The notes: generated by a model not told the origin, from the sequence alone. Counted from the first letter of the stretch, positions 8,987 to 17,782 are shown. The stretch is 28,150 nt of DNA from Polaromonas sp. (GCA_014376885.1 JACMQR010000187.1:1-28150); one strand, 5' to 3'. Numbers and translations are program-made.

Positions 8987-10924
8987 ATGAAAACCTGTAT
9001 TTTCAATGCGCGTCTGGCCGCGCTACCACTGGCTTTGGCCGCCATATTTCCGTGTCATGTTTTGGCACAGACCGTTTCCCAGCTCAGGGAAACCGTGGTC
9101 ACGGCAAACCGCGTTGAACAAGACTTGCCGTCTGCCCCGTTCTCGGCGATTGTGCTTACGGGAGAAGAGATTCTTGCCTCGGGCGCAAATGACGCCAATG
9201 ACGCAATTCGCCGCCTTGTGGGCATACCGTCACGAACTGATCTGCGGGGTGGCCGCAATTATTCGCTCGACTTGCTTGGCTTTGGTGCAACGGCGGACCA
9301 GAACGTCGTGGTGATTGTCGATGGTGTGCGCATTTCTGAAAATGAGTTGGCCACTGCGCGCCTGAGCGCGATTTCGCCCGAAATGATCGAGTCGATTGAA
9401 ATTATTCGTGGCGGCTCCAGCGTGCAGTGGGGCGAAGGTGCCAGTGCCGGCCTGATCAATGTCGTGCTGAAGCGCAGCGCAAGCGCAGGCCTCACGGGCT
9501 CTGCCAGTTTGCAACTCGAAAGCTTCTCGGGCCGCGATGCGCGCGCCCAGCTTCAGGGCGGCAATGCCCATGCTGGCTTTGATGTCAACCTTCGCCAACG
9601 CGAAAGCGATGGCTACCGCATCAACAGCGAGAATAAGCAGGAAACCGCTTCCGCTGGTGTGAACGGCAGTGCTGGTGCTGTTGGTTTGCGTGCCCGCGTA
9701 AGCTCGGAAAACGAAAAAAGCCGATTTCCCGGGGGTCTGACTTTTGCCCAATATGCAGCCAATTCAAGACAAACCGTCACTCCCAATGACTTTGGCAACT
9801 ACGCCGAAACACGGGTCAGCGCTGGTATTGACTACACGCTTGACGCATGGAAGTTCGCGCTTGACATAGGACAACGCAATCGCCAGAGCGCAGGCTATTT
9901 TGTCGGCAGCAGCTATAACTCCCAAAGTAAAAGCGATTCACAACAGGTTTCACCCAAGGCAACCTATGCCGGGCGGGTGGGCTCTAGCGCGCTCAAGGTG
10001 GTGGTGGGCTTGGATTTCAACCGCTGGAACTACAACAGTGTCGACAATTCTGGCCAAAATGAAAATGCCACCCAGGACAACCGCGCGCTCTACTTGATCG
10101 GCGATCTGCTTCTTCCTTCAAACACACGCCTGACAGCAGGAGTCCGCCAGGAAAAAGTCAACAAGAAAGCGCTTGACGCGGTCAACCTGGTCAACTACGA
10201 CCGGCCTGACAGCTTGAAAGCCTGGGATATCGGTGCCAATCAGGCACTGTCCGGTGGATTCAATGTGTACGCTCGTGGCGCACAGGCCTACCGACTGCCA
10301 AATGTGGATGAAAACCGTTACCTGTTCGCTGCCCTGCGGCCGCAGGTCACGCGCGACATTGAAATGGGCGTCAAATGGCAATCGGTAGCCGGGCAGCGCG
10401 CTGGGATGCGCGTTTTCCGACAAAAGGCAACTGACGAAATTGCATACGACCCAACCCTTTTCAGCAATGTCAATCTTGACCCCACGCGTCGCGCCGGAAT
10501 CGAGTTGAATGGCCAGGTGTCATTGGCAAGCAACCTCACCCTGAACGGGTCGCTGCAAACCGTGGACGCAAAATTTTCTGAGGGCCCGAACGCAGGCAAG
10601 GAAATACCGTTGGTATCGCAAACATCGGCTGCGCTGCGAGTCAATTGGCAGATCGATACGCGCCAGCGCCTCGGTGTGGGTGTGCAGCACCTTGGCAAGG
10701 CGCGTTTTGGCAACGACAACGCCAATGATTGCGCGCGCATGATTCCCGCCAATACGCTGGTCGATGTTCGCTACGTATGGAAAATGGACCGTGTCGAGCT
10801 GTCTCTTGCAGCCGACAACCTGACCGATCGCAAAAGCTACAGCCAGGCATTTAATTGCGTCACCGGCAGTATCTACCCCGATCCCGGACGTGTTCTTCAG
10901 GCTTCGGTTAAATATTCGTTTTAA
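8987..10924 (+). CDS. btuB: TonB-dependent outer-membrane cobalamin receptor BtuB
   Basis: 645-residue outer-membrane receptor for high-affinity corrinoid uptake. A signal peptide occupies residues 1 to about 27 (ending HVLA-Q). A plug domain follows, beginning near ETVVTANRVEQDLP with the usual DQNVVVIVDGVRI and IESIEIIRGGSSVQWGEGASAGLINVVLKR segments. The rest is a 22-strand type beta-barrel ending in ASVKYSF with the expected terminal Phe. B12 specificity rests on the riboswitch directly upstream and the cobalamin genes directly downstream. No ribosome binding site precedes the ATG at 8987, and a stop (TGA at 8972) rules out an earlier start. By eye the gene is less GC-rich than the cob genes that follow. 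Confidence 0.93.
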   Translation: MKTCIFNARLAALPLALAAIFPCHVLAQTVSQLRETVVTANRVEQDLPSAPFSAIVLTGEEILASGANDANDAIRRLVGIPSRTDLRGGRNYSLDLLGFGATADQNVVVIVDGVRISENELATARLSAISPEMIESIEIIRGGSSVQWGEGASAGLINVVLKRSASAGLTGSASLQLESFSGRDARAQLQGGNAHAGFDVNLRQRESDGYRINSENKQETASAGVNGSAGAVGLRARVSSENEKSRFPGGLTFAQYAANSRQTVTPNDFGNYAETRVSAGIDYTLDAWKFALDIGQRNRQSAGYFVGSSYNSQSKSDSQQVSPKATYAGRVGSSALKVVVGLDFNRWNYNSVDNSGQNENATQDNRALYLIGDLLLPSNTRLTAGVRQEKVNKKALDAVNLVNYDRPDSLKAWDIGANQALSGGFNVYARGAQAYRLPNVDENRYLFAALRPQVTRDIEMGVKWQSVAGQRAGMRVFRQKATDEIAYDPTLFSNVNLDPTRRAGIELNGQVSLASNLTLNGSLQTVDAKFSEGPNAGKEIPLVSQTSAALRVNWQIDTRQRLGVGVQHLGKARFGNDNANDCARMIPANTLVDVRYVWKMDRVELSLAADNLTDRKSYSQAFNCVTGSIYPDPGRVLQASVKYSF

Positions 10925-11008
10925 CCAGGGCGCGCCGCCAAGACCCGCCCCCTGGGCTGCCGGCAGACGGCTCCTGGACATGGGCACATAAGGTTACCGG
11001 ATCAGTCA

Positions 11009-12352
11009 ATGCAAGCTTCTACTCACTGCCCCGCCATCCTCATCGCCGCCCCGGCCTCGGGCCAGGGCAAAACGACGGTGGCCTGCGCCCTGGCGCGGCT
11101 GCATACGCGCCAGGGCCGCAAGGTACGCGTCTTTAAATGTGGACCGGATTTTCTGGATCCGTACTGGCTGGCTCTGGCCAGCGGATCGCCCGTTCACCAG
11201 CTCGACCTGTGGATGACCGGCGAGGCTGACTGCGCGCAGCGCCTGCATGAGGCGGCGTTGGAAGCGGACCTGATCATTGTTGAAGGCGTGATGGGCCTGT
11301 TCGACGGCCAGCCCAGCGCAGCCGATCTGGCGCAGCGCTTTGGCCTGGGCGTCCTCGCGGTGATTGATGCCAGCGCAATGGCGGGAACCTTTGGCGCGCT
11401 GGCCTGGGGGTTGCAGCACTACCGGGAAGGCTTGCGCTTTGCCGGCGTGCTGGCCAACCGGGTGGCTTCAACCGGCCACGCCGCCATCTTGCAAGAGAGT
11501 CTGCGCGAGCCCGGCCAATGGCTGGGGGCGCTGAAGCGCAACGAAGCGCTGACGCTGCCCGAGCGGCACCTGGGCCTGGTGATGGACCATGAACTGGGTG
11601 ACGCCGTGCAGCGGCTCGATGCAGCGGCTGATGCGCTGGCTCTGACCCGGCTGGGGCAGCTGACAGAGGCTGACCTTCAGGCCTGGGCCGTCACATTCGA
11701 GGCCTGCGCTGCGCCGGCACAGCAGTTTCCAGCAGCCGCATTGCAGGGGCGGACCATTGCGGTCGCCCGCGATGCCGCTTTTTGCTTTCTGTATGCCGCC
11801 AACCTGGACTGCCTGCAGGCTATGGGCGCTCGACTGGTTTATTTCTCGCCTCTTGCAGACGGCGCATTGCCGCTTTGCGACGCCCTCTGGCTACCGGGCG
11901 GCTACCCCGAACTGCACGTTAAAGTCCTGGGCACCAACCTGGCTATGAAGGCGGCCATTGCGGCGCATGTTCAAGCGGGCAAGCCGGTCTGGGCCGAGTG
12001 CGGCGGCATGATGGCTTTGTTTGACGAGATCATCCATGTCGATGGCAGCCATCACCTGATGTGGGGCGTTTTGCCCGGCAGCGTGTCGATGCAAAAACGG
12101 CTTGCCGCCCTGGGGCCACAGCAGCTTGCGGTGGCGGGCGGCCTGCTGCGTGGACACACCTTTCATTACTCCACCTGCGCGACGCTGCTGCCGGCTGCCA
12201 GCCGCACGCAGGCAGCGCCGGGACGGGCCTTGCGCGGCGAAGGCGAGGCGCTGTATGTCTCTGGTTCGGTCAAGGCGAGTTATTTTCACGCCTGGTTTGC
12301 GTCCAGCCCTGCAGCGGCGGCGCGCCTTTTTTTGAAGGATGGCAATGACTGA
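11009..12352 (+). CDS. cobB: Cobyrinate a,c-diamide synthase (CobB/CbiA)
   Basis: Uses glutamine and ATP to amidate the a and c side chains of cobyrinate or hydrogenobyrinate in the cytoplasm. 447 residues in two domains: an N-terminal dethiobiotin-synthetase-like ATPase with P-loop APASGQGKTT (14-23) and CGPDFLDPYWL, and a C-terminal class I glutaminase-like domain with nucleophile Cys331 in VWAECGGMM and the LWLPGGYPELH motif before it. Length is normal. It follows btuB after 84 bp; that gap has a CCAGGG/CCCTGG inverted repeat without a T-run, so the riboswitch may control the whole cluster. It overlaps the next gene by 8 bases. Confidence 0.93.
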   Translation: MQASTHCPAILIAAPASGQGKTTVACALARLHTRQGRKVRVFKCGPDFLDPYWLALASGSPVHQLDLWMTGEADCAQRLHEAALEADLIIVEGVMGLFDGQPSAADLAQRFGLGVLAVIDASAMAGTFGALAWGLQHYREGLRFAGVLANRVASTGHAAILQESLREPGQWLGALKRNEALTLPERHLGLVMDHELGDAVQRLDAAADALALTRLGQLTEADLQAWAVTFEACAAPAQQFPAAALQGRTIAVARDAAFCFLYAANLDCLQAMGARLVYFSPLADGALPLCDALWLPGGYPELHVKVLGTNLAMKAAIAAHVQAGKPVWAECGGMMALFDEIIHVDGSHHLMWGVLPGSVSMQKRLAALGPQQLAVAGGLLRGHTFHYSTCATLLPAASRTQAAPGRALRGEGEALYVSGSVKASYFHAWFASSPAAAARLFLKDGND

Positions 12353-13205
12353 AAAATCCAGCGACTGGCATGCACTGGCCGCCAGTCACGACAGCGCCGA
12401 CAGCAGCGCCTATGGCCCGCAGCGCATCGTCTGCCTGACCGAAGAGCCTACCGAATGGCTCTACCTGCTGGGCGAAGAGCGGCGCATCGTCGGTATTTCG
12501 GGCTACACCGTTCGACCACCGCGCGCGCGTGACGAAAAACCCAAAGTCAGCGCCTACCTGAGCGCCAAGATCGACAAGATCGTCGATTTGCGTCCTGACT
12601 GCGTGATTGGCTTTTCTGACCTGCAGGCCGACATCGCGGCGCAGCTGATCAGGCACGGCATCCAGGTCACCATTTTCAACCAGCGCAGCGTGGCCGAGAT
12701 TTTCTCGATGATGTACCAGCTGGCCGCCATGGTCGGGCAAGTCGAACGCGGCCTGGGACTGATCCGGCAGATGCAGCAACGGCTGCTGGCCATCGAGCAG
12801 GCGGCCCGCAGCCTCAAGCGCCGGCCGCGCGTGTTTTTCGAGGAATGGCACGACCCGCACATCAGCGCCATCGCCTGGGTGTCCGAGCTGGTGGGCATTG
12901 CCGGCGGCGACGACTGCTTTCCTGAACTGGCGAAAGAACCCATGGGCAAGGGCCGCATCATTGCTGACGGGCTGGAGATCGTGCAGCGCGCGCCCGACAT
13001 CATTTTCGGATCCTGGTGCGGCAAGAAATTTCGGCCCGAACTGGTCGCCGCCCGGCCCGGCTGGGAGAGCGTGCCAGCGATTAAAAACAAGCAGTTGTTC
13101 GAGATCAAGTCGCCCGAGATTTTGCAGCCCGGACCGGCCGCATTGACCGACGGCGTGGAAAAGCTGCACAAGTTCATCATGGACTGGAGCGCTGTGCATG
13201 GATGA
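12345..13205 (+). CDS. Cobalamin/iron-type substrate-binding-like protein lacking a signal peptide
   Basis: 286 residues of the BtuF/FepB-type periplasmic-binding fold (COG0614). Recognisable segments are PQRIVCLTEEPTEWLYLLGEERRIVGIS, KIVDLRPDCVIGFSDLQADIAAQL, and the C-terminal LEIVQRAPDIIFGS and AALTDGVEKLHKFI. Unlike the true BtuF at 13785, its N-terminus (MTEKSSDWHALAASHDSADSSAYG) is hydrophilic with no signal peptide, so it is probably cytoplasmic. The ATG at 12345 has a well-placed AAGGA site; an ATG six bases earlier does not. It lies between cobB and cobU with overlaps on both sides. A corrinoid-binding or handling role is inference from context. Confidence 0.85.
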   Translation: MTEKSSDWHALAASHDSADSSAYGPQRIVCLTEEPTEWLYLLGEERRIVGISGYTVRPPRARDEKPKVSAYLSAKIDKIVDLRPDCVIGFSDLQADIAAQLIRHGIQVTIFNQRSVAEIFSMMYQLAAMVGQVERGLGLIRQMQQRLLAIEQAARSLKRRPRVFFEEWHDPHISAIAWVSELVGIAGGDDCFPELAKEPMGKGRIIADGLEIVQRAPDIIFGSWCGKKFRPELVAARPGWESVPAIKNKQLFEIKSPEILQPGPAALTDGVEKLHKFIMDWSAVHG

Positions 13206-13788
13206 ATTCATGAATGTCGCCCGCAGCGAACTGATTCTGGGCGGCCAGAAAAGCGGCAAGTCGCGCCGTGCCGAACTGCTGGCGCGCAGCTGGCTGGACC
13301 GGTCGGCTGCGCACCGCGCCGTGCTGATCGCTACCGCCCAGCCCTGGGACGAAGAAATGCGTGAACGCATTGCGCGGCACCAGCAGGACCGGGCTGAGCG
13401 AGTTCCGGGCATGCGAACGGTGGAAGAGCCGGTGCAACTTGCCGAGGTGCTGGCCCGCTGCAGCCAGCCGCAGACGCTGGTTGTGGTGGACTGCCTGACG
13501 CTGTGGCTGACCAATCTTCTCATGCCCGCTGAAAATTATGAACAAAAAAAGCTTCTGGCGCATGATCCACGAGCGCAGATAGCTATGGTTTTAGGAGCAA
13601 TTGAAAATACTCAGGGTCCGGTCGTGCTGGTCGGCAACGAGATCGGGCTGGGCGTGATTCCGCTCGGGCGCGAGACCCGTGCCTTTGTCGATGCCCTCGG
13701 GCTGCTGAACCAGAGCGTTGCCCAGGTGTGCGAGCGCGCCACCCTGATGGCGGCCGGTTTGCCGCTGACATTGAAGGGTCGGCCATGA
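13198..13788 (+). CDS. cobU: Adenosylcobinamide kinase / adenosylcobinamide-phosphate guanylyltransferase CobU
   Basis: Bifunctional enzyme that phosphorylates adenosylcobinamide and then transfers GMP to give AdoCbi-GDP, ready for nucleotide-loop attachment. 196 residues. P-loop GGQKSGKS at 15-22, the DEEMRERIARHQQDR segment with His61 (equivalent to the guanylylated His of Salmonella CobU), VVVDCLTLWLTNLL, and VGNEIGLGVIPLGRETR at 145-161. Residues about 112-139 are encoded by an unusually AT-rich segment that looks like an inserted repeat (listed separately), yet frame and flanking motifs are intact. It overlaps the preceding gene by 8 bases and btuF by ATGA. AUG at 13198 or 13210 could be the start. 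Confidence 0.93.
   Translation: MDEFMNVARSELILGGQKSGKSRRAELLARSWLDRSAAHRAVLIATAQPWDEEMRERIARHQQDRAERVPGMRTVEEPVQLAEVLARCSQPQTLVVVDCLTLWLTNLLMPAENYEQKKLLAHDPRAQIAMVLGAIENTQGPVVLVGNEIGLGVIPLGRETRAFVDALGLLNQSVAQVCERATLMAAGLPLTLKGRP
13531..13612 (+). repeat. AT-rich repeat-like segment inside cobU
   Basis: About 80 bases of AT-rich sequence in an otherwise GC-rich gene. It contains an imperfect inverted repeat: AGCTTCTGGCGC (13550-13561) and GCGCAGATAGCT (13573-13584), with matching AGCT and GCGC ends. The type resembles short dispersed repeats remembered from Comamonadaceae genomes; this identity was not checked by search. Confidence 0.5.
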
Positions 13789-14666
13789 AGGCATTCGCCG
13801 CCTGCCTGCTGGCGTGCTTCACGGCGCTAACGCCGCTAATGCCGGCCCACGCACTGCAAGTCACCGACGACCGGGGCGTCAGCGTCACCTTTACGCAAAG
13901 CCCGCAGCGCATGGTCAGCCTGCTGCCGTCGTTGACCGAAAGCGTCTGCGAACTGGGGCAGTGCCAGCGCCTGGTCGGCGTGGACCGTTATTCGAACTAC
14001 CCGGCCAGCGTCAAAAGCCTGCCGGTGGTGGGCGGCGGGCTGGACCCGAACATCGAGGCCATCGTCGCGCTCAGGCCGGACGTGGTGTTGCTGGCCATTT
14101 CCTCGCGTGCCAGCCAGCGCCTCGAATCACTCGGGATCAAGGTGGTGGCGCTGGAGACCAAAAACCATGCCGATGTCCGGCGCGTGCTTAAAAAGATTGG
14201 CGCGCTGCTGGAGATTCCTGATGCTGTGGGCGCGGACCGGCTCTGGCGCATCATTGATGTCAGCATATCGGCGGCAGCGCAGTCGCTGTCCCCCAAGGCC
14301 CAGACTACGCGGGTTTATTTTGAGGTCAGCCGTGGGCCTTATGCCGCAGGGGAGTCATCCTTCATCGGCGAGACCTTGAGCCGGCTGGGCGTGAAAAACA
14401 TCATTCCTGCCAGCCTGGGGCCGTTCCCGCGCATCAATCCTGAATTTGTGGTGCGTGCCAATCCGGACCTGATCATGGTTGGCAACCGCAGCATGGAGGC
14501 CATGGCGTTTTATCCGGGCTGGTCCGGCATCAAGGCCGTCAGGGAGCAGCGCGTCTGCGTGTATGGCGCAGGGGAGTCCGATGTGGTCGTGCGTCCCGGC
14601 CCGCGCATGGCCGAGGCGGCGCGCATCATGGCCCAATGCATCGTGGACAAGGCCGGGGCTGGATGA
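13785..14666 (+). CDS. btuF: Periplasmic cobalamin-binding protein BtuF
   Basis: 293-residue periplasmic protein that hands cobalamin to the BtuCD importer. The N-terminus MKAFAACLLACFTALTPLMPAHA is a signal peptide with cleavage near residue 23. Mature features of the family are PQRMVSLLPSLTESVCELGQ, LVGVDRYSNYPASVKSLPVVGG, IEAIVALRPDVVLL, and the later ISFIGETLSRLGVKNI-like stretch with FPRINPEFVVRANPDLIMVG. The ATG at 13785 overlaps the cobU stop as ATGA. It is directly followed by the permease and ATPase genes, which fixes its role as the ABC importer's binding protein. Confidence 0.92.
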   Translation: MKAFAACLLACFTALTPLMPAHALQVTDDRGVSVTFTQSPQRMVSLLPSLTESVCELGQCQRLVGVDRYSNYPASVKSLPVVGGGLDPNIEAIVALRPDVVLLAISSRASQRLESLGIKVVALETKNHADVRRVLKKIGALLEIPDAVGADRLWRIIDVSISAAAQSLSPKAQTTRVYFEVSRGPYAAGESSFIGETLSRLGVKNIIPASLGPFPRINPEFVVRANPDLIMVGNRSMEAMAFYPGWSGIKAVREQRVCVYGAGESDVVVRPGPRMAEAARIMAQCIVDKAGAG

Positions 14667-15682
14667 ATGTTTCTTTCATGCACCAGCACCGCAAGGCTTT
14701 CTGGCTGGCGGTCGCCCTGGCGGTGGCTTCCGGCGTTTTGCTGCTGCTGGGCATCAGCGTTGGCAGCACCGGCTTTGACAGCGTGCTTGCCCTGCAGCAT
14801 GACCCGCAGGCCCGGCTGATCGTGCTTGACATCCGCCTGCCGCGCACCCTGGGCGCCTGGCTGGCGGGCGCTTTGCTGGGGCTGGCCGGCGCGGTGGCGC
14901 AGGGACTGTTTCGTAATCCGCTGGCCGACCCGTATTTGCTTGGCAGCGCCTCGGGGGCCTCGCTGGGGGTAGCGCTGGCGATGGCGCTGTTCGGCATTTC
15001 GCCGCTGGCCACCCACTGGCTGGCGCGCATCGGCCTGACCGGCGCGGCCTTTGTCGGTGCCGTGCTCGCCGTGCTGCTGACGCTGCTGCTGGCCAAGGGC
15101 GTGCAGCACACGCTGCGCCTGCTGCTGGCCGGCGTGATCGTCGGCGTGGTACTGGGCGCCATCACCTCGCTGGTGCTGCTGGTGACGCCCGAGATCATGC
15201 AGGCGATGCAGTCCTTCATGCTGGGCAGTACCGGCTTTGTCGGCTGGACTGCCTGCGCCATCATGGCCGCCGTATTTGCCGCAGTGATGCTGGCTGCCTG
15301 GATGATGAGCCATGCACTTGACGGCCTGGCGCTGGGCGAGGCCACGGCGCACAGTCTGGGCCTGCCCCTGCCGCAGATGCGCGCCGCGCTGGTGGCCGTG
15401 TTGGCGCTGGCGACCGGGACGGCGGTGGCGCAGACCGGGCTGATTGCCTTTGTCGGATTGGCTGCACCGCATCTGATGCGTTCGATCGTCAAAACCACCC
15501 ACGGCCGGCTGATCGGCCTGGCCAGCCTGACGGGCGCGGTGCTGCTCACGGCAGCCGACATCCTGGCACGGGGGCTGGTGGCACCGCAGGAACTGCCGGT
15601 GGGCGTGCTGACGGCCGTGCTGGGCGGCGGCTACCTGCTGTGGCTGATGCACCGCAATACCGGGCGGGGCAACGGGCTATGA
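14663..15682 (+). CDS. btuC: Cobalamin ABC importer permease BtuC (FecCD family)
   Basis: 339-residue inner-membrane permease with about ten hydrophobic helices. FecCD-family landmarks are DIRLPRTLGAWLAGALLGLAGAVAQGLFRNPLADPYLLG near residues 53-92, the LLLAGVIVGVVLGAITSLVL helix, and the C-terminal TGLIAFVGLAAPHLMR and ELPVGVLTAVLGGGYLLWLM. The ATG at 14663 overlaps the btuF stop as ATGA. It works with BtuD and BtuF to bring B12 delivered by BtuB into the cytoplasm. Confidence 0.93.
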   Translation: MNVSFMHQHRKAFWLAVALAVASGVLLLLGISVGSTGFDSVLALQHDPQARLIVLDIRLPRTLGAWLAGALLGLAGAVAQGLFRNPLADPYLLGSASGASLGVALAMALFGISPLATHWLARIGLTGAAFVGAVLAVLLTLLLAKGVQHTLRLLLAGVIVGVVLGAITSLVLLVTPEIMQAMQSFMLGSTGFVGWTACAIMAAVFAAVMLAAWMMSHALDGLALGEATAHSLGLPLPQMRAALVAVLALATGTAVAQTGLIAFVGLAAPHLMRSIVKTTHGRLIGLASLTGAVLLTAADILARGLVAPQELPVGVLTAVLGGGYLLWLMHRNTGRGNGL

Positions 15683-16476
15683 GCGCACAACAGCTTGCCA
15701 GAATTGCTATTGATTCAATAGCAATAAAGGCTTTTCAGGTAAGCGCAAAGCTCGGAAATGTTCAGATTTTGCACGGTATTTCGCTGGTCCTGCCCCGCGC
15801 CCGGTGGACTAGTATTGTTGGTCCCAACGGCGCGGGCAAATCAACCTTGCTCAAGGTGCTGGCCGGGCTGCTGGCGCATGGCGGCGAAGTCGCCTTGCTG
15901 GGCCAGCCGATGGCTGGCATGCGCGGCCGCGACCGGGCGCGTCAGCTGGCCTGGCTGGGCCAGAACGAAAGCTCGGCCGACGACCTGACGGCGTATGATG
16001 TAGCGATGCTCGGCCGCATGCCGCACCAGGCCTGGCTGGCGCCGCCCAGCGCCGCTGACCATGCCGCCGTCGAGCGCGCATTGCAGGCGACCCAAGCCTG
16101 GGACTGGCGTGACCGGCCGCTCGGCCAGCTATCGGGCGGCGAGCGCCAGCGGGTGCTTCTGGCGCGCGCGCTGGCGGTTGAGGCCGAGGTGTTGCTGATG
16201 GATGAGCCGCTGGCCAACCTCGACCCGCCGCACCAGACCGACTGGCTCCTGATGGTTCGCCAACTGGTCGCCAGCGGCAAGACCGTTGTTAGCGTGTTGC
16301 ACGAAATTTCATTTGCGTTGCAAGCCGATGAACTGGTGGTGATGGACCAGGGCTGCGTTATGCACCAGGGCGCTTGCAACAGCGTGGCGACGCATCGCGC
16401 GCTTGAAGATGTGTTTGACCATCGTATTGCCATTCATCCGCTCGCCGGCCAGTGGGTCGCGCTGCCCAAAATCTAA
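15679..16476 (+). CDS. btuD: Cobalamin ABC importer ATP-binding protein BtuD
   Basis: ATPase of the BtuCDF importer, 265 residues. Walker [10 protein letters not shown] at 48-56, Q-loop region [16 protein letters not shown], signature [15 protein letters not shown] and Walker [13 protein letters not shown], followed by the H-loop [10 protein letters not shown]. The ATG at 15679 overlaps the btuC stop as ATGA. Residues about 9-16 (IAIDSIAI) are encoded by a perfect 23-bp inverted repeat, listed separately, in the N-terminal strand ahead of the ATPase core. Confidence 0.92.
   Translation: MSAQQLARIAIDSIAIKAFQVSAKLGNVQILHGISLVLPRARWTSIVGPNGAGKSTLLKVLAGLLAHGGEVALLGQPMAGMRGRDRARQLAWLGQNESSADDLTAYDVAMLGRMPHQAWLAPPSAADHAAVERALQATQAWDWRDRPLGQLSGGERQRVLLARALAVEAEVLLMDEPLANLDPPHQTDWLLMVRQLVASGKTVVSVLHEISFALQADELVVMDQGCVMHQGACNSVATHRALEDVFDHRIAIHPLAGQWVALPKI
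15703..15725. repeat. Perfect inverted repeat in the 5' end of btuD
   Basis: ATTGCTATTGA (15703-15713) and TCAATAGCAAT (15715-15725) are exact reverse complements around one base. The segment is AT-rich in a GC-rich setting and shares GCTATTGA with the AT-rich patch inside nadE. Confidence 0.75.
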
Positions 16477-16493
16477 CTCTCAAAAGAATCACC

Positions 16494-17075
16494 ATGGAAA
16501 TTGAAACCTCGCCCGCCGTCAAACCCTACGACAAGCCCGAGGGCGAACGCCGGGGGCTTGTCATTGTCAACACGGGCGATGGCAAGGGCAAAAGCACGGC
16601 CGCCTTCGGACTGGCCCTGCGCGCCCACGGCCGTCACCATGTGCATGGCAGGGCCGTGAAGATTTTCCAGTTCATGAAAGTGCCCAGTGCCCGCTTTGGC
16701 GAGCACCGCATGTTCGAGCAGCTGGGCATTCCCATCGAAGGCTTGGGCGACGGCTTCAGCTGGAAAAGCCAGGACCTGGAACACTCCGCCCAGCTGGCGC
16801 GCAATGGCTGGGAAAAAGCCAAGGCTGAAATCCTGAGCGGCGAGAACTTCATGGTCGTGCTGGACGAACTGACCTACCCGCTGATTTACGGCTGGATGCC
16901 GCTCGACGACGTACTGCAGACGCTGCAGAACCGGCCCAAAGACGTGCATGTGGTCATCACCGGCCGGCGCTGCCCGCCCGAGATCATTGCGCTGGCCGAC
17001 ACCGTGACCGAAATGACCAAGGTCAAGCATGCGTTCAACGCGGGCATTCCGGCCCAGCGCGGTATTGAAGACTGA
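16494..17075 (+). CDS. cobO: Corrinoid adenosyltransferase CobO/BtuR
   Basis: Transfers the adenosyl group of ATP to Co(I) corrinoids, forming adenosylcobalamin precursors in the cytoplasm. 193 residues. P-loop GDGKGKST at 28-35 preceded by the GLVIVNT strand, the [21 protein letters not shown] segment, EDLEHS-like helix, [16 protein letters not shown], and [36 protein letters not shown], all typical of the CobA/CobO/BtuR family. The ATG at 16494 lies 17 bp after the btuD stop; an earlier in-frame ATG inside btuD is less likely. The ribosome binding site is weak. Confidence 0.94.
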   Translation: MEIETSPAVKPYDKPEGERRGLVIVNTGDGKGKSTAAFGLALRAHGRHHVHGRAVKIFQFMKVPSARFGEHRMFEQLGIPIEGLGDGFSWKSQDLEHSAQLARNGWEKAKAEILSGENFMVVLDELTYPLIYGWMPLDDVLQTLQNRPKDVHVVITGRRCPPEIIALADTVTEMTKVKHAFNAGIPAQRGIED

Positions 17076-17079
17076 TGTC

Positions 17080-17775
17080 GTGGGCGAGCCCCTGCCAGAC
17101 CACGCCTTCAGCCTGCCCGAGCGCCAGGCGGTGTACCGCGCCATACACGAGCGGCGCGACATGCGCCATTTCAGCGGCGGCAGTGTTGCGGATGATCAAC
17201 TGCAGCGCCTGCTGTCGGCCGCGCACCATGCGCCCAGCGTCGGCTTCATGCAGCCGTGGCGCTTCATCCGCATCCGCAGCCGGCCAGTTCGTGAAAGCGT
17301 GCATGCGCTGGTCGAGCAGGAACGGCTGCTGACCGCGCAGGCCTTGGGCGAGCGCGAAGACGAATTCATGAGGCTCAAGGTGCAGGGCGTGCTGGATGCC
17401 GCCGAGGTGCTGGTCGTGGCCTTGCCGCCTGGGCGCGAGGCGCATGTGTTTGGCCGCCGCACACTGCCCGAAATGGATTTGGCTTCTGCGGCCTGCGCCA
17501 TTCAGAACCTCTGGCTGGCCGCCCGCGCCGAAGGGCTGGGCATGGGCTGGGTGTCGATTTTTTGTCCGCTCAAGCTGGGCCGGTTGCTGGACATGCCCGA
17601 GGGCAGCAAACCGATTGCCGTGCTGTGCCTCGGGCCGGTCCATGCCTTTTACGACCAGCCCATGCTGCAGGCCGAAAACTGGGCGCGCCGCGCTGCGCTG
17701 GCCGACCTGCTGTTTGAAGACGGCTGGGGCCGGCCCGCCGGCATGCCGGCACCGGCTTCGGCTTCGGCTTCCTGA
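17080..17775 (+). CDS. bluB: 5,6-dimethylbenzimidazole synthase BluB
   Basis: Oxygen-dependent flavin-destroying enzyme that converts FMNH2 to 5,6-dimethylbenzimidazole, the lower ligand of B12. About 231 residues of nitroreductase-like fold. Family motifs are YRAIHERRDMRHF (FMN contact), LLSAAHHAPSVGFMQPWRFIRI, AEVLVVALPPG, and LASAACAIQNLWLAARAEGLGMGWVSIFCP. A GTG at 17080 just after the cobO stop gives the family-like N-terminus GEPLPDHAFSLPERQAVY. An ATG at 17029 would overlap cobO by 47 bases and is the alternative. The protein ends in a low-complexity PAPASASAS tail. Confidence 0.92.
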   Translation: MGEPLPDHAFSLPERQAVYRAIHERRDMRHFSGGSVADDQLQRLLSAAHHAPSVGFMQPWRFIRIRSRPVRESVHALVEQERLLTAQALGEREDEFMRLKVQGVLDAAEVLVVALPPGREAHVFGRRTLPEMDLASAACAIQNLWLAARAEGLGMGWVSIFCPLKLGRLLDMPEGSKPIAVLCLGPVHAFYDQPMLQAENWARRAALADLLFEDGWGRPAGMPAPASASAS

Positions 17776-17782
17776 GGTGGAC

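Noticed and set aside
10925..11008. CCAGGG/CCCTGG inverted repeat after btuB as a terminator
   Set aside because: No T-run follows, the stem is short with a long loop, and cobB is expected to be read from the same riboswitch-controlled transcript.
14510..15652. A 380-codon minus-strand frame opposite btuF/btuC
   Set aside because: Gln/His-rich antisense shadow of a well-supported membrane permease gene.
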